The position numbers and the translations under genes were made by a program. Below are positions 41,429-51,503 of a DNA stretch of 64,000 nucleotides, in pieces (position 1 is the first letter of the stretch; each line of letters opens with the position of its first letter). Source of the stretch: Heliocidaris erythrogramma. Its lineage: Eukaryota; Echinodermata; Echinoidea; Camarodonta; Echinometridae. Below the pieces are notes generated by a model. That model saw only the letters and a list, made by a program, of their open reading frames with translations. It did no database searches and had not been told where the DNA came from. The stretch covers positions 8,234,935 to 8,298,934 of the forward strand of contig CM046863.1 in assembly GCA_025617745.1 (NCBI GenBank), read 5' to 3'.

Positions 41429-43650
41429 TAAAAGATCACTTTTGATTCTAAGGAGTGCTGTCTCAGTGCTATGAGTGATTGGTTGAATGGTAAAAGTAAA
41501 TGAGAATCAAGGTGCTTAAGGATTTGTTGGGTTGCAGCGCCTTCTACCAACTTTGAAACATACTGAAGATTACTAATAGGCCTCAAATTGCTAAATTCTG
41601 CTCCAATACCAGACTTTTTCAACAGTGGTTTAACAAGTGCAACCTTCCACAGGGCAGGGAACTGCCCTGTCGACATAGATACATTGATAATAGAGGTTAT
41701 GACAGGTAATAAGACATCCAAACATTGCATCAGTAATTTTGTGGGCATTGGGTCCAATGGGCAAGATTTTTTGCTGAGTTTCATGATCAAGTTTTCAACA
41801 TCTTGTTCAGACAATTCTTTGAACTCTCTGAGAACTGCTATTTGTTTTTCATGTAAAGTTTCATCAATAATTAATGTGTTTACTTTACTGAGATTTAATT
41901 CAATGTCATCATGAATTTTCTGAACTTTATCCAAAAAGTAATTGCCTAAGTTATTCACAAAGGTTTTTCTATCAACATTACATGGCATAACGGGTTGTTT
42001 GTTCGACATGTTCAACAAACCTTTCACAATACTGAACAGTGCTTTTGGATTTTCTTTATTTTCAGACACCAGAACTTTATGATGGGATTTGCGTGCCTCA
42101 TACAGCAAGAAAGAATAAGAGTTTCGAGAAGACTTGTAGTCTTTCCAGTCTTGATCACTTCTCGACTTCAACCAACGTTTCTCGGCTTTCCTCTTTTTCC
42201 GTTTCTGTTCTAATATATTATCATTTTGCCAGGGCACCTTAGGTCGCAAGACCACAGTCTTTACTACCTTTGGTGCATGCTTATCCAACACTTCTCTGAG
42301 TGTTGTGTCATACAGCATCGCTAGTTCAGAAACATCATTGGGCTTTTCTTTACTAAGATGACTTTCAACAATATCTTCTTTTAATGAATCAATATCAATT
42401 GCAGATAACCTTCGAAATGAAATTTTCTTGATTGGAAAATGCGCTTCACTTGAGTTTAGGTAGCACATTACAGGAAAGTGATCAGAGATGAGAGTTGGAT
42501 GAGCCCAAGGTTTTCCAACTACAGTGAAAACATCAGACTGTTGTCTGATCAACAAATCAAGGGTGTGACCATGTGTATGGGTACAGAAATCAACTAATTG
42601 TGTACAACACAGAGACTCGAGAAGATCTAGAAAAGACTGTGAGTCTTCACTGACATCAACATGTATGTTAAAATCTCCTGTAACTAATACAGGAATCTTG
42701 GACAAGAGATGAGCTTGAATATAGTCGTTGAATTCTGATATAAAGCTAGAGAGAGATACAGGGTGTAATTCCGAGTAAGGAGGCCTATAGATATTAATTA
42801 GACACAGCTGATAAGATCTACTTGTAACGTGGTACTCTGCATACTCGAAAGAGTTCTTCTCACCAGCAGCAGTTTGTGAAGCATCGATGGTTTCTTTGAA
42901 GACAAGTCCCGTTCCCCCTCCACGGCGGTTGTTTCGTGGTTGATGCACGAGCTTGTAACAGAGAGGTACAAATTCCTGTAGAACAGCTGAATCATTTTCA
43001 GAAAGCCAGGTTTCTGTCAATGAAATAAGATCAGCATTGGTATCGCATTTGAAGTCATGTATTATTGTTGACTTGTTCCGCACTGATCGAACGTTCATTG
43101 AACACAACATAAGGTTCGACGGTGATTTTGACTGTTTTGGCTGTCCCAGATGATTCCTTCTACGACCTCCACGTCTTCCTCTTCGTGTCTTTCTTCGTTG
43201 AATTCCATAAGAATGGATGGTGTCACAAATATCCCCAGGTAACTGGACATTCGTGTGCCTCCATTGTGAGAGTTCCGTAGGAGCGTATCTGATACTGCAC
43301 TGAAGATTGAAGTCATGACGGGAGATAGAATGTGGTGTAAGGCCATTATTATCCTCCGGTCCAGGGTTGGGGTGGATATCACCACAATGTAACAGTTCTA
43401 ATTGGAAAGAAGCTGTTCCATTTGGGTCATAAGGAATTCTCCTTTTAAAATAATGTTTTCTGATGAAGGGTCCATAAGTTGAAAAATTGAAGCACCATTG
43501 CTCATTACAGTACACAGTTTCTACAGTAGCAAGCAGGCAGAGAGTTAACAATACCGGTAATCCAAGTTGAAAAGGTCCCATTGTGCAAGATGAAAAAGGT
43601 CCCATTGTACTTGGCTGTGAATCCCTTTGTTGAAATTCATCCAGGTGCAC
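41428..43650 (-). CDS. LINE ORF2, part 1: signal-like segment, 2A-like motif, endonuclease, start of RT
   Basis: 740 codons. Residues about 26-46 are hydrophobic (LGLPVLLTLCLLATVETVYC), like a signal peptide. Residues 90-98 read GDIHPNPGP, a 2A-like translational-skip motif in which the usual Glu is His; skipping would occur between G97 and P98 (codons about 43362-43357). A basic stretch RRKTRRGRRGGRRR follows near residue 155. Residues about 180-410 form an AP-like endonuclease with SLTETWL, LVTGDFNIHVD, GHTLDLLI and ISDHFPV. RT begins near residue 640 (LKPLLKK...LRPISNLQYVSKLVE). The frame ends early at 41428 because a small deletion removed about 10 nt in the QSAYR..HSTETAL region. Confidence 0.85.
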   Translation of the reverse strand: MHLDEFQQRDSQPSTMGPFSSCTMGPFQLGLPVLLTLCLLATVETVYCNEQWCFNFSTYGPFIRKHYFKRRIPYDPNGTASFQLELLHCGDIHPNPGPEDNNGLTPHSISRHDFNLQCSIRYAPTELSQWRHTNVQLPGDICDTIHSYGIQRRKTRRGRRGGRRRNHLGQPKQSKSPSNLMLCSMNVRSVRNKSTIIHDFKCDTNADLISLTETWLSENDSAVLQEFVPLCYKLVHQPRNNRRGGGTGLVFKETIDASQTAAGEKNSFEYAEYHVTSRSYQLCLINIYRPPYSELHPVSLSSFISEFNDYIQAHLLSKIPVLVTGDFNIHVDVSEDSQSFLDLLESLCCTQLVDFCTHTHGHTLDLLIRQQSDVFTVVGKPWAHPTLISDHFPVMCYLNSSEAHFPIKKISFRRLSAIDIDSLKEDIVESHLSKEKPNDVSELAMLYDTTLREVLDKHAPKVVKTVVLRPKVPWQNDNILEQKRKKRKAEKRWLKSRSDQDWKDYKSSRNSYSFLLYEARKSHHKVLVSENKENPKALFSIVKGLLNMSNKQPVMPCNVDRKTFVNNLGNYFLDKVQKIHDDIELNLSKVNTLIIDETLHEKQIAVLREFKELSEQDVENLIMKLSKKSCPLDPMPTKLLMQCLDVLLPVITSIINVSMSTGQFPALWKVALVKPLLKKSGIGAEFSNLRPISNLQYVSKLVEGAATQQILKHLDSHLLLPFNQSLIALRQHSLESKVIF

Positions 43651-43661
43651 AGTACATAAAA

Positions 43662-43882
43662 AAGCGACCCTTATGACTTATTATGAATAGCGGCCCTTAT
43701 GAGTAATGACCCTTTTCTTTGATTATGAATAGCAACCCTCTTCCACTATTATGAATAGAAATCCTCATGAATAGTGACCCCTTTTTTCGCTTTATTAATA
43801 GCGACCCTCCAGGTATAGGAAATTACACGTTATGACTAGCGGTCCTCATGACTAGCGGTCCTGATGACTAACGAGGTTACCC
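43662..43882 (+). repeat. 26-bp array, part 2, ending in a terminus
   Basis: Continues the array interrupted by the LINE, with greater divergence. The last units change to ACTAGCGGTCCTSATGACTA and end ACGAGGTTACCC at 43882. This ending matches, inverted, the start of 34373 and of the short element at 59238, and the end at about 54905 (GCGAGGTCACCCC). Confidence 0.8.
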
Positions 43883-44135
43883 GTTGATATAATCAAATGA
43901 GCTCTATCAATCAAATTACAAAAAGAAAAGAAATGAGAGTTGAATATTAATTCACGATAGAGATTGAGAAGTATACCAAACAAGTCGAATGTTAAATGGT
44001 GTAAGCATATTGTTTATAGCAGGAATACACAGGAGATAAACAAATTTGTGTATCTGCTTTTCAATAATCAACAACTGCTGTCACCTAAATGCACGTATTA
44101 CCTCCTGGTAAAAAAAAGTCTTATTGAGTATATTA
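43883..44135. other. Non-coding, no gene recognised
   Basis: AT-rich spacer with no supported feature. Confidence 0.3.
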
Positions 44136-44489
44136 AAGGGTCACTAAAATAAAAAAATAATTGCCCATTTTTCGTAGGAAGGTGTCATCAGGAGCCAAAA
44201 AATATCCATCACACAATTTTTTATGCATTCAGTCATATTTTATAATCATTTGAAAAGTACATTTTTGCTGATTTACACAGTCATAAGCCCCGCCCCTAAA
44301 AAAACCCATCGAAGCATGAAAAGTAAGGGAAAATATTCCACTAACCTATACCGTGCGCGCCCGGAGGCCCCCGGCAGGCCCAGCCCGGTGCCGAGCATGA
44401 TATTCACCGCATCGACCATTTGCATTGCGTATTTTCGTGTGTTTAATTCCTCACAATATCTTTGATTTTGGGACACAGTTTCATCAATA

Positions 44490-44740
44490 ATGCCTAATCG
44501 GTGTATAGTTGCGGGCTGTAGCAAGACCCCTAAAGATGGTGTAAGCCTACACCATTACATAAAGATGAAAATCTACAGAAATTGTGGGTCGCAAAGGTAA
44601 AGCTCACGCGGGCAGAGTGGCAAGGGCCGGCCAAGTGAGTGGAGTACAATCTGCAGCGATCACTTTGCCAAAGATGATTTTGAGGATCAGACTTGGAGTC
44701 AAGTCTTCCAATCTGTTTTTCAACGACAGCAACTGCAGCA
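44490..44740 (+). pseudogene. THAP zinc-finger domain, frameshifted
   Basis: The ATG at 44490 begins MPNRCIVAGC and then GVSLHHY. After a frameshift KDENLQKLWVAKVKLTRAEW follows, and after another ICSDHFAKDDFED. These are the hallmarks of THAP: C-x4-C near the N terminus, GVSLH, the W..xVKLTRxxW block and C-x2-H with DDFE. The two breaks (a missing base near 44555 and an apparent 4-bp AGTG duplication near 44634) are incompatible with function. Zinc ligands C5, C10 and the C/H of ICSDH are all retained. Hairpin insertions follow immediately downstream. Confidence 0.8.
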
Positions 44741-44741
44741 G

Positions 44742-44882
44742 CTTCACCCCGTAGACCGAAAATTCTGTCTCTCGTTCGTTAGCTAAGACGACCTAACGAA
44801 CGAGAGACAGAATTTTCGGTCTACTTCACCCGTAACTCCAGGGAGCTCCAACGCGTTGGAGCTCCCTGGAATTACTTCACCC
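44742..44882. repeat. Two adjacent perfect hairpins separated by CTTCACCC repeats
   Basis: Hairpin 1 has 32-bp perfect arms, 44751-44782 and 44793-44824, starting GTAGACCGAAAATTC, with a 10-nt loop. Hairpin 2 is a perfect 34-bp palindrome at 44837-44870 centred on CCAACG/CGTTGG and extends with one mismatch to 44832-44875. CTTCACCC stands at 44742-44749, 44824-44831 and 44875-44882, flanking each hairpin. The arrangement is as expected for two tiny insertions, each with an 8-bp target duplication, or for template-switch events. Confidence 0.85.
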
Positions 44883-45700
44883 ACGGCCCTTCACCGTATT
44901 CTGCGAGGGGTTCAAGCATATAATATGGTCGAATTTCCCCTTGCCACTCGAGCTTCTTTGCCTTCGGGGTCTGATATATCATCTGATAAATCAGAGTTCG
45001 TATCTGCATGGCTCAGAAAAGTCCTCCAACTCTGAATCGTGGGCACTTTTCCCCTCCTGAATTCAGCCAAAATCTAAGTCAGTACTAACGTAGGCCTACT
45101 ATGTAAAGCGAAGTAAAAAAAAAAAGCCGTGAGTGAAATAAACAAAACAAAAGCGTTCACCAGTCGCTATGTACGAGGGCTAGGGGAACATAGTCACTGC
45201 CGTACTAAAGATGTGTAGGACATTGTACATACAGACGCATAAAACATGTAAAACGGCTGTGCACGCGTTTATGACCAACGCAAAACTTTCGCTCGGATGG
45301 ATGAGAACATTTTTCAAAAGAAAAGCTAAAAACAAAACAAGAGCTGTATATTTGGGCCAAATCGTTTTCTGATCTTTTAGAAAATATATTGCTAATGATT
45401 ATTCACTCCTAAGATTATATTGATTAATTTCATTTTTTCATAAATTGTCTGTTGAACAGAGGGGTCAAATACCGCATTCTGTGTATACAATATTATACGC
45501 TGCAGCCTGCAGATCTTGTGCCTCTTACTTTTCATACGTCACTTGGGGATTAGCCAATCAGCTCATGAGTTTTACGGAAACCTCTACTTTTTCCCCTTTT
45601 TCGCCAAAACGAGACATAATTTGGACAATCGATTGGCAGATTCGTGATTAGAAGGCAAAACTGCATGGAAAGAGCACCCATTTTCTCTCTAATTTAGTCA
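44883..45700. other. Non-coding remainder of the THAP-containing relic
   Basis: No transposase motif. CACTTGGGGATTAGCCAATCAG near 45540 contains a CCAAT-type box, of unknown meaning. Confidence 0.3.
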
Positions 45701-45779
45701 ACCTTTAAATAGTATATTACAATAAATTAAGAACATTTAAAATATAACTATTAGTTTGTGAACTACCTCCTTCTATAGG

Positions 45780-46785
45780 TCAATAAAGTTCACGCTACAA
45801 TCTTTTCAAAACTAAGTAGCAACATTGAACTTATAATAGAACAAGGTAGATTTTAAAAAAAAATCACAGAAGAGGACGAATATCATTTTATAATTAATTG
45901 CAATATTCTCCAAGCACTAAGAGCGGAACTTTTCAATGTATAATGTACAACAGGGTCTCTTTGCGCTGGACTTTTCAACCATTTGATATATGTTTTCCCG
46001 GAATATTTAAGCATGAATGATGACAAAAAGTTAAATTTAATATCAGGTAGCAATGATATGGATGTAAGTAAACTTTGTGTAATTGGGGTTAGCAATATGC
46101 ACATAAAAATTGATTCAAGGCTAAAAGAACGGAGAAAATACTTACGCTCTGTAATCGCACTGTTTGGGTCCTCACAAAATATAATAAGTTACTTTTCATA
46201 GAATGTCATTTGATATGTAAAGTGATTAGTTTGGATATAATTTGCTCAGTTATGTTTTGTAACGTTTTTTTAAATCAATATGCTTTCTTATATTCTATTT
46301 TTTTTAATAATCCTACACCCGCCATGTTTTAGTTGTGACTATTACTCCTTGTCCAGTGAAATATGATGTGTATAATATTATTTTTATATAATTTTGCTTT
46401 GTGTGAGGTTTTGCTTCTGTATTATCCTGCTATTTATGTTTGTCCTGCTTCTAATAGCAGCATCATTAATTATTTCTGTAATCCAACATAAACGATTTAG
46501 TTTTTATTTAAATTGTTTTGTTTTGTCGAGGTTTGGTTTATATTTAACATGCTGCTATTGCGTTTTGTTTTGTTTGTTAATGACAGTATCACTGCCTTTT
46601 ATGTAGAGTATAATCCGCCATGCACAATTTCAGTATTTTAATATAATGCGCCTTACTTTGTTGAAGTTTATTCTAATAATTATGGCATGAGTCTGTTGTG
46701 TTTTGTTATGTTTTGATGATATTTCTATCATGTCAGGATTTAATTTTCAAGAGATTTGAATTTGGATTTGAATTTGTACCATATC
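45780..46785 (+). mobile_element. LINE 3' fragment (type EDEYHFI), copy B
   Basis: EEDEYHFIINCNILQALRAE at about 45868-45930, then FPEYLSMNDDKKLNLISGSN and IDSRLKERRKYLRSVIALFG to the stop at 46199: the C-terminal region seen in CR1-like ORF2 proteins. The 3' UTR ends in GAATTTGGATTTGAATTTG at 46755-46780. Other copies lie at 53376-54185 and 54906-55400. Confidence 0.7.
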
Positions 46786-47416
46786 ACCCAGGGGGGGGGG
46801 GGGGGGGGGGGGGGGGGGGTCGGGAATAATATATCTGAATTTTAATCTGATCCATATTTCATGAGGGGCCTGAATAACATAATGGTACCAAGTAAATGCA
46901 AAAGAAAAGTTCAAACTTTTTGATATAAACAATGAAAGAAGAATAAAACAATAAAACTAAAATGCTCCTATATTTAGCTATTGCTAACGGGAATTGGAGA
47001 GGAGAGTTTAAATCGGTTTCGGATAAAAAAATATGAGAAAAGGAGGTATCCAAATACTTACAGAAAGCAACTTTGAGCGATTACGTTTACAAGTAAGATA
47101 ATCTTACCCACACGCTACGTATGAGCAAAACTCTACTTGATTTTCAGAGATACGTTGCATGCTAAAACTTCTTTTTTTGTTGTTTATGTTGTTATATATT
47201 CCCCGTTTTTTGTTGTTGACGAAACAACAGAAATCCAAAAAAAGTGAAATGCTTCAGAGTTAGAGTGAAAAGTGAAAAAAAATTGCACGATCCACTGGCT
47301 GCATGTAAATACATGTAGCTAGAGCTATATGTCCTCAGTAATAAGACAGCAAAGGGGTACTATGTTATGCATGATTATTACCAATATGTTAGCCACATAA
47401 TTATACATTTAAGGCT
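46786..47416. other. Poly-G run, otherwise non-coding
   Basis: About 29 G at 46791-46819 directly follow the LINE tail. The rest is AT-rich without supported features. Confidence 0.5.
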
Positions 47417-47542
47417 GAGGCGGCAGAACGTCGGGCCAAGACAATGGAGGGGGGGGGGGGGGCATTTTGTTTGTTTGGCGGATAAACGGTGCCCCCCCCC
47501 CCCCCCCCACTTCCATTGTCCGAGCCCGAAGTTCCGCCGTCT
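47417..47542. repeat. Short inverted-repeat element with poly-G opposite poly-C
   Basis: GGCGGCAGAACGTCGGGCC and ACAATGGAGGGGGG at the left pair with CCCCCCACTTCCATTGT and GAGCCCGAAGTTCCGCCG at the right. The G run (about 14) and the C run (about 18) face each other across a loop of about 30 nt (CATTTTGTTTGTTTGG...). Confidence 0.75.
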
Positions 47543-49667
47543 AGCTGTTTTAAAGGGAAACGGTAACTTTGTGGAGGCTTGATTTAATAAATTGTTGAAT
47601 GTTGATATCTGTCTTGTATAATGATGTTCAGAAGGATAAATAAATAACCAGGCATAGAAAGGTTTTCAAATATACAGTGTCATTCTTAAGATAACTACAA
47701 AATCGTACGGGGGAAATGAGTTTCCGGTCACTTGTATATATGTTTAATTTTGTGAAGCACATGATGATTTTGAAGAGCTTTTTCCCCTGGGCTTCATGTT
47801 TACAATATATTGCATACACTGATAACATATAAGGCCAGGGCAGCTCAGATTTTACCAAGCCTCTACAAATTTACCAAATCACTTTAAAGGAGCTACATGT
47901 ATGTTGATATGATATCAAGCAACATACATGTAAGTCCATTGTATACTTCTGAGTATAGTACGTACATTGTATTCCATAAGAAGTTGGCATTATTATGTTG
48001 CTGTTAACAATTTGTCAAATATTCGTTAGCGTTTAGAGCTTCACTTTTAAAGTTACAATAGAATTTGTAACAGTTTGTCCAATAGAGAAAGTACTCATGA
48101 AATGTTTATGTAAAATATAACAGATGAAAACCAATAGCCTATTGGGAAAAGGAAGCCGTCCCAGACCATTTTGAATAGGGGGTGTTGGAACAATTCGCCG
48201 ACAAGGTTGCTGAGAAATTTCCAAATTTGCTGACCAAAACATAAATACCCCCTCTCCCAACCCCCAATCTCCCACCTCCTCTGACGCTCCTGCCAGTAAT
48301 GCATTGATGCTCAGATACGCAGACCATGGTTGATAACTGGAGGGAGGGGGGGGGGGGGGGGGGGGGGGGTAGGAAGTGACGCACTCCCTGGTATGCAGTT
48401 TACACTATCATTTCAATTTGTCGTCTACAACACTGAATAAAGAATCGAAGATCGAATGGTCACATCATGTTTCATTGACTTACATAATCTTGACAAAATG
48501 GTTTGACCACTTTTGAGAAAGCAATACAATTTTCACACTTTAAATTGTTTTGAAATCTTCTTTTGACAGCAAATTGTACCTCAAGAAAGCTATTATACTC
48601 AAGATGGTACCATGTTAATTTGGACTGAACTGACACGTTTGAGTTATAAAGGTTGGCATGCAAGAAACATGCGTTTCTCAAAATCCAGAGCATTTGGGGC
48701 AGCAAAGCTTGGTCAAGGCCTGGGAGAATTTGATGGGGTTTTTTTTCTTCAAGGGAGTGTTGCCCCCTTCCCGATGGAAACTTCTGACGGTTTTTATATT
48801 TTTGTAATGTAGAGCCATAACTCTTCCTTCTAACAAAATTTGGACCATGGGTCCTAGGGGGGAAATTTTACCTAAATTTTACAACCCATCTCGACGAAAA
48901 AAAATGTTTAAGATTTTGTAATTTGGTAATTTGGTACATTACTAAGCACCTATATTTGCAACAGAGAAGAGGTTGTGCCCCAAAATCTACATTCCATCAT
49001 GCTTTGTCAAGTTTCAGCACTTTTTGGTAGTGGTTTGGGGTTTAGTTCACTAGACCAGTTAAAGAGGCATTTTGCCCTCGCGCGCCTTTCCAAAAAATGA
49101 TTCACTAAAACATTCAAACATTGGGGGGGGGGGTGACAACTGACGTTTCAATCACTATGAAGTACATGCAATAATGTGCTTGATGAATTTTAATCAAATT
49201 GTTCCTAAAACCCCGCAAATTGTTCCACCGTCCTAAGATTCCATGGGATGGGGGCTGCAGCACCCCTACCTCGAGAATTTAAAAATTACCCGGTATTCGG
49301 GCACCCGATTGCATGATTAGCTGCAGCGTAGGCATGAAGCGTGATGTACTTGCAGCTCTCAGCACAACTACGAAATAAAAGGAAGACGGTCCATGAGGTG
49401 CAGGGAAAGCTTGGAGAAAAGGCGGAAAAGCAAAGTTCAGTGAGGAGAGAGAGTTCCAGACGTCTGGACCAGTGTGTCTAAGTTTGGATAAAAGTGCATA
49501 TCTATATTTATTATTGCACAATGGGGGGGGGGGGCATAAACTGACCATAAAGTAAGCAAAATATGAAACTTGCAATTTGTAGAATTTTAATATGAGAATG
49601 AAAGTTGAAACAGGACAATAACAGTGAACATTAACACCTGCGTTGGAATATTTTGAAATTTATGCGT
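47543..49667. other. Non-coding, no gene recognised
   Basis: G runs at about 48345-48369, 49131-49141 and 49525-49533. The minus-strand frame at 49279-49575 contains LLSKLRHTGPDVWNSL, faintly like a LINE C terminus (GPxLWNSL), but is too weak to call. Confidence 0.35.
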
Positions 49668-49977
49668 AGAGGTAAAGTCGAGTTTAGTCTTGCGTTTATG
49701 GTCGAATTTCTTAATTCGGCTCACACGAGGCGTCAATTCGATTGCATCAGGCCTTTGAAGGCAAGAAACTCATACAGCAGTTATTGAAAGTAGTGTACAT
49801 TGCACAGAAATCGTGTTCGGATTGCATAATGCATCACTATAATGTTCGCACATTTGAACGTGTGATGGACAAGGCTATAGGATTTTCCTTTGGTGACTTT
49901 TCGAAATTTGTGCGATCGTGTTGAAGAAATATAACAATATATGTATGTGGCACTTACAATACCATTTTAAAGATAAC
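49668..49977 (+). repeat. Dispersed repeat, copy 2 (partner at 21370-21712)
   Basis: Shares GTCTTGCGTTTATGGTCGAA, GATTGCATCAGGCCTTTGAA and CACTTACAATACCATTTTAA in order with copy 1. It ends at the MITE at 49982. Confidence 0.8.
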
Positions 49978-49981
49978 GGGG

Positions 49982-50138
49982 GGGTGTTTCATAAGGCTGT
50001 TCGTAAGTTACGCGCGACTTTACGCACGACTGGTGATCAGTGCTAAATGATTGAGAATCTGATTAATATAGCACCCAAGAACATGTTCCAGTCGTTCATG
50101 AAGTCATTCGTAACTTTGCGAACAGCTTTATGAAACCC
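49982..50138. mobile_element. MITE with GGGTGTTTCATAA termini
   Basis: GGGTGTTTCATAAGGCTGTT at the left and, inverted, GGGTTTCATAAAGCTGTTCG at the right give an imperfect terminal repeat of about 30 bp around 157 bp. The right end abuts the poly-G terminus of the next element. Confidence 0.7.
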
Positions 50139-50760
50139 GGGGGGGGGGGGGGGGCACTCAACCTGTTTTTGGATGTGGGTGTGCCGCTGCCAATCTCAAA
50201 ACAGGGGGCTAAGGAGCTAAATGGTTAACTGAGAAAGCTCATCTTTGAGGGTCTAAGGAGCTTAATGGTTAATCGAGGAAGCTCATTTTTGAGGGTCTAA
50301 GGAGCGAAAGGGCGCTCATGGGCAGAGCTAATTTTAGCTGCTCGCGATCTCACTACTCTGGTACACATACGGTGCATGAGCTGAGTCAGCGGTCGCAGCG
50401 CTGTTTCTAACGCTGTACATGCCGCGCCACTGCACTGACTCGATGTCGCATGCAGATTGATCTCGCCGAGTCGCCGCTAGCACTAGTAATACCGCGTTCA
50501 GTTAGGGGGCAATAGGCCGCCCAGCTCCCCCGCTGCGCTGGCCTGGGAGGCTAGGGAGCGACCGTTCCCGGACAATGGGCTGTGCGCATTGTTTTCTCAT
50601 ATTCTAGGGAGCGAGTCGGAAGCCAATCGAGGTGCGGTTAGTGAAAATCTGAAAATCGCATATCATGGGAGCGACCCGAGAAGGTTGAAAATGGGGGACG
50701 TCACAGCGGCACATACATGTGTGACATATATATGTGAGTGCCCCCCCCCCCCCCCCGGGT
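50136..50760. mobile_element. Element with poly-G terminal inverted repeats
   Basis: CCCGGG plus poly-G plus CACTCA at 50136-50161 is mirrored by TGAGTG plus poly-C plus CGGG at 50733-50760. Inside, GAGGGTCTAAGGAGC-type units with TTAATGGTTAAYYGAG repeat about every 50 bp at 50205-50320. GGGTATGAAACACCCCC follows the right end and resembles the left-hand MITE's terminus, so the two elements may be nested. No coding region is recognised. Confidence 0.6.
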
Positions 50761-50904
50761 ATGAAACACCCCCAGCTTTAATAAAGTTCAGACTTGTTGA
50801 TAAAGTCCTGCAGGATGTATATATCCAAATGTCAATCATGGGAATTCCCCATACAGATGGCTGGCATTACAATCATGCCATCCCCAACAAAGATGGTTGG
50901 TAAT

Positions 50905-51091
50905 GCCAAATATAGCCAGACTTATTAATGCTACAGGAAACCTAATGTCAAACCTGGGAATCCCCAATGAAGATTTGGATAAAGAATCAGGAAGTCTGGC
51001 AAAGGAGGTTAAAGGTGCTTAAAATGACATATGCTGTCTGAATGTATCAACATGACATTAATGTCCAGAAAGCTTACCTTAGGTGCAGTGT

Positions 51092-51123
<32 letters not shown>

Positions 51124-51235
51124 TGTTTTTTTTTTGGGGGGGGGGGGTTAATGATACAGGTGTTGTATACGGATGCGTGTGGACATGGCTGTCGTGAGTT
51201 CTATGTAGGTGTGTAATGTATTTTATTTTCTGCAC
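50905..51235 (+). repeat. Dispersed repeat, copy 2 (partner at 32430-32690)
   Basis: Same ordered landmarks as copy 1, with an extra segment and a T/G tract (TTTTGTTTTG then about 10 G) at 51090-51147. Confidence 0.8.
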
Positions 51236-51503
51236 GGTTCATGGCAATACATAGTATGATCATTAAAACAAAAACTATCAAAAGGCAAATATGATCATAA
51301 TACAGGTGCAATATATGGTTAATATAATGTCAATTTATATATTTTAAAGCGACATCCAAACACAATCATGATCTAGCGTATTATGTCATACTGTACTTTT
51401 ATTTTTCTTTGTTATTAATTTCAGTAAATATGTTTCTTTCTCATTATTCATTGATTATGAGAACCTACCCCTGACTAGTTATTATTTGGTTTGATCTGAT
51501 TTT
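51236..51503. other. Non-coding, no gene recognised
   Basis: AT-rich lead-in to the long 26-bp array. Confidence 0.3.

Larger units (their letters stand above)
40108..43660 (-). mobile_element. Nearly full-length CR1/L2-type LINE with N-terminal 2A-like motif
   Basis: On the minus strand the element runs from about 43660, almost at the start codon, to a 3' tail TGCGCTCTATAAATGATTTA followed by (ATT)n at 40108-40130. It encodes one long polyprotein (hydrophobic N terminus, 2A-like motif, AP-endonuclease, reverse transcriptase), now cut by two frameshifts into three frames. It sits inside a 26-bp array. Few defects imply a young insertion. The same family may be the partner of the SINE at 15890-16255, which shares the 3' tail. 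Confidence 0.85.
44136..45711 (+). mobile_element. Candidate DNA transposon relic containing a THAP domain
   Basis: TTAAAGGGTCACTAAAAT at the left and, inverted, ATTTAGTCAACCTTTAAAT at the right look like weak terminal inverted repeats. AGTATATTA occurs at both edges (44127-44135, 45711-45719), possibly a target duplication, though the exact alignment of repeat and duplication is ambiguous. The THAP domain is the DNA-binding module of P-element transposases and of many host proteins. No RNase H-like catalytic domain can be seen. Confidence 0.35.

Noticed and set aside
45540-45570. Promoter with CCAAT box
   Set aside because: A single CCAAT-type word without TATA, initiator or downstream gene.
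49279-49575. LINE C-terminal fragment on the minus strand
   Set aside because: Only a short GPDVWNSL-like match; no neighbouring LINE motifs or tail could be found.
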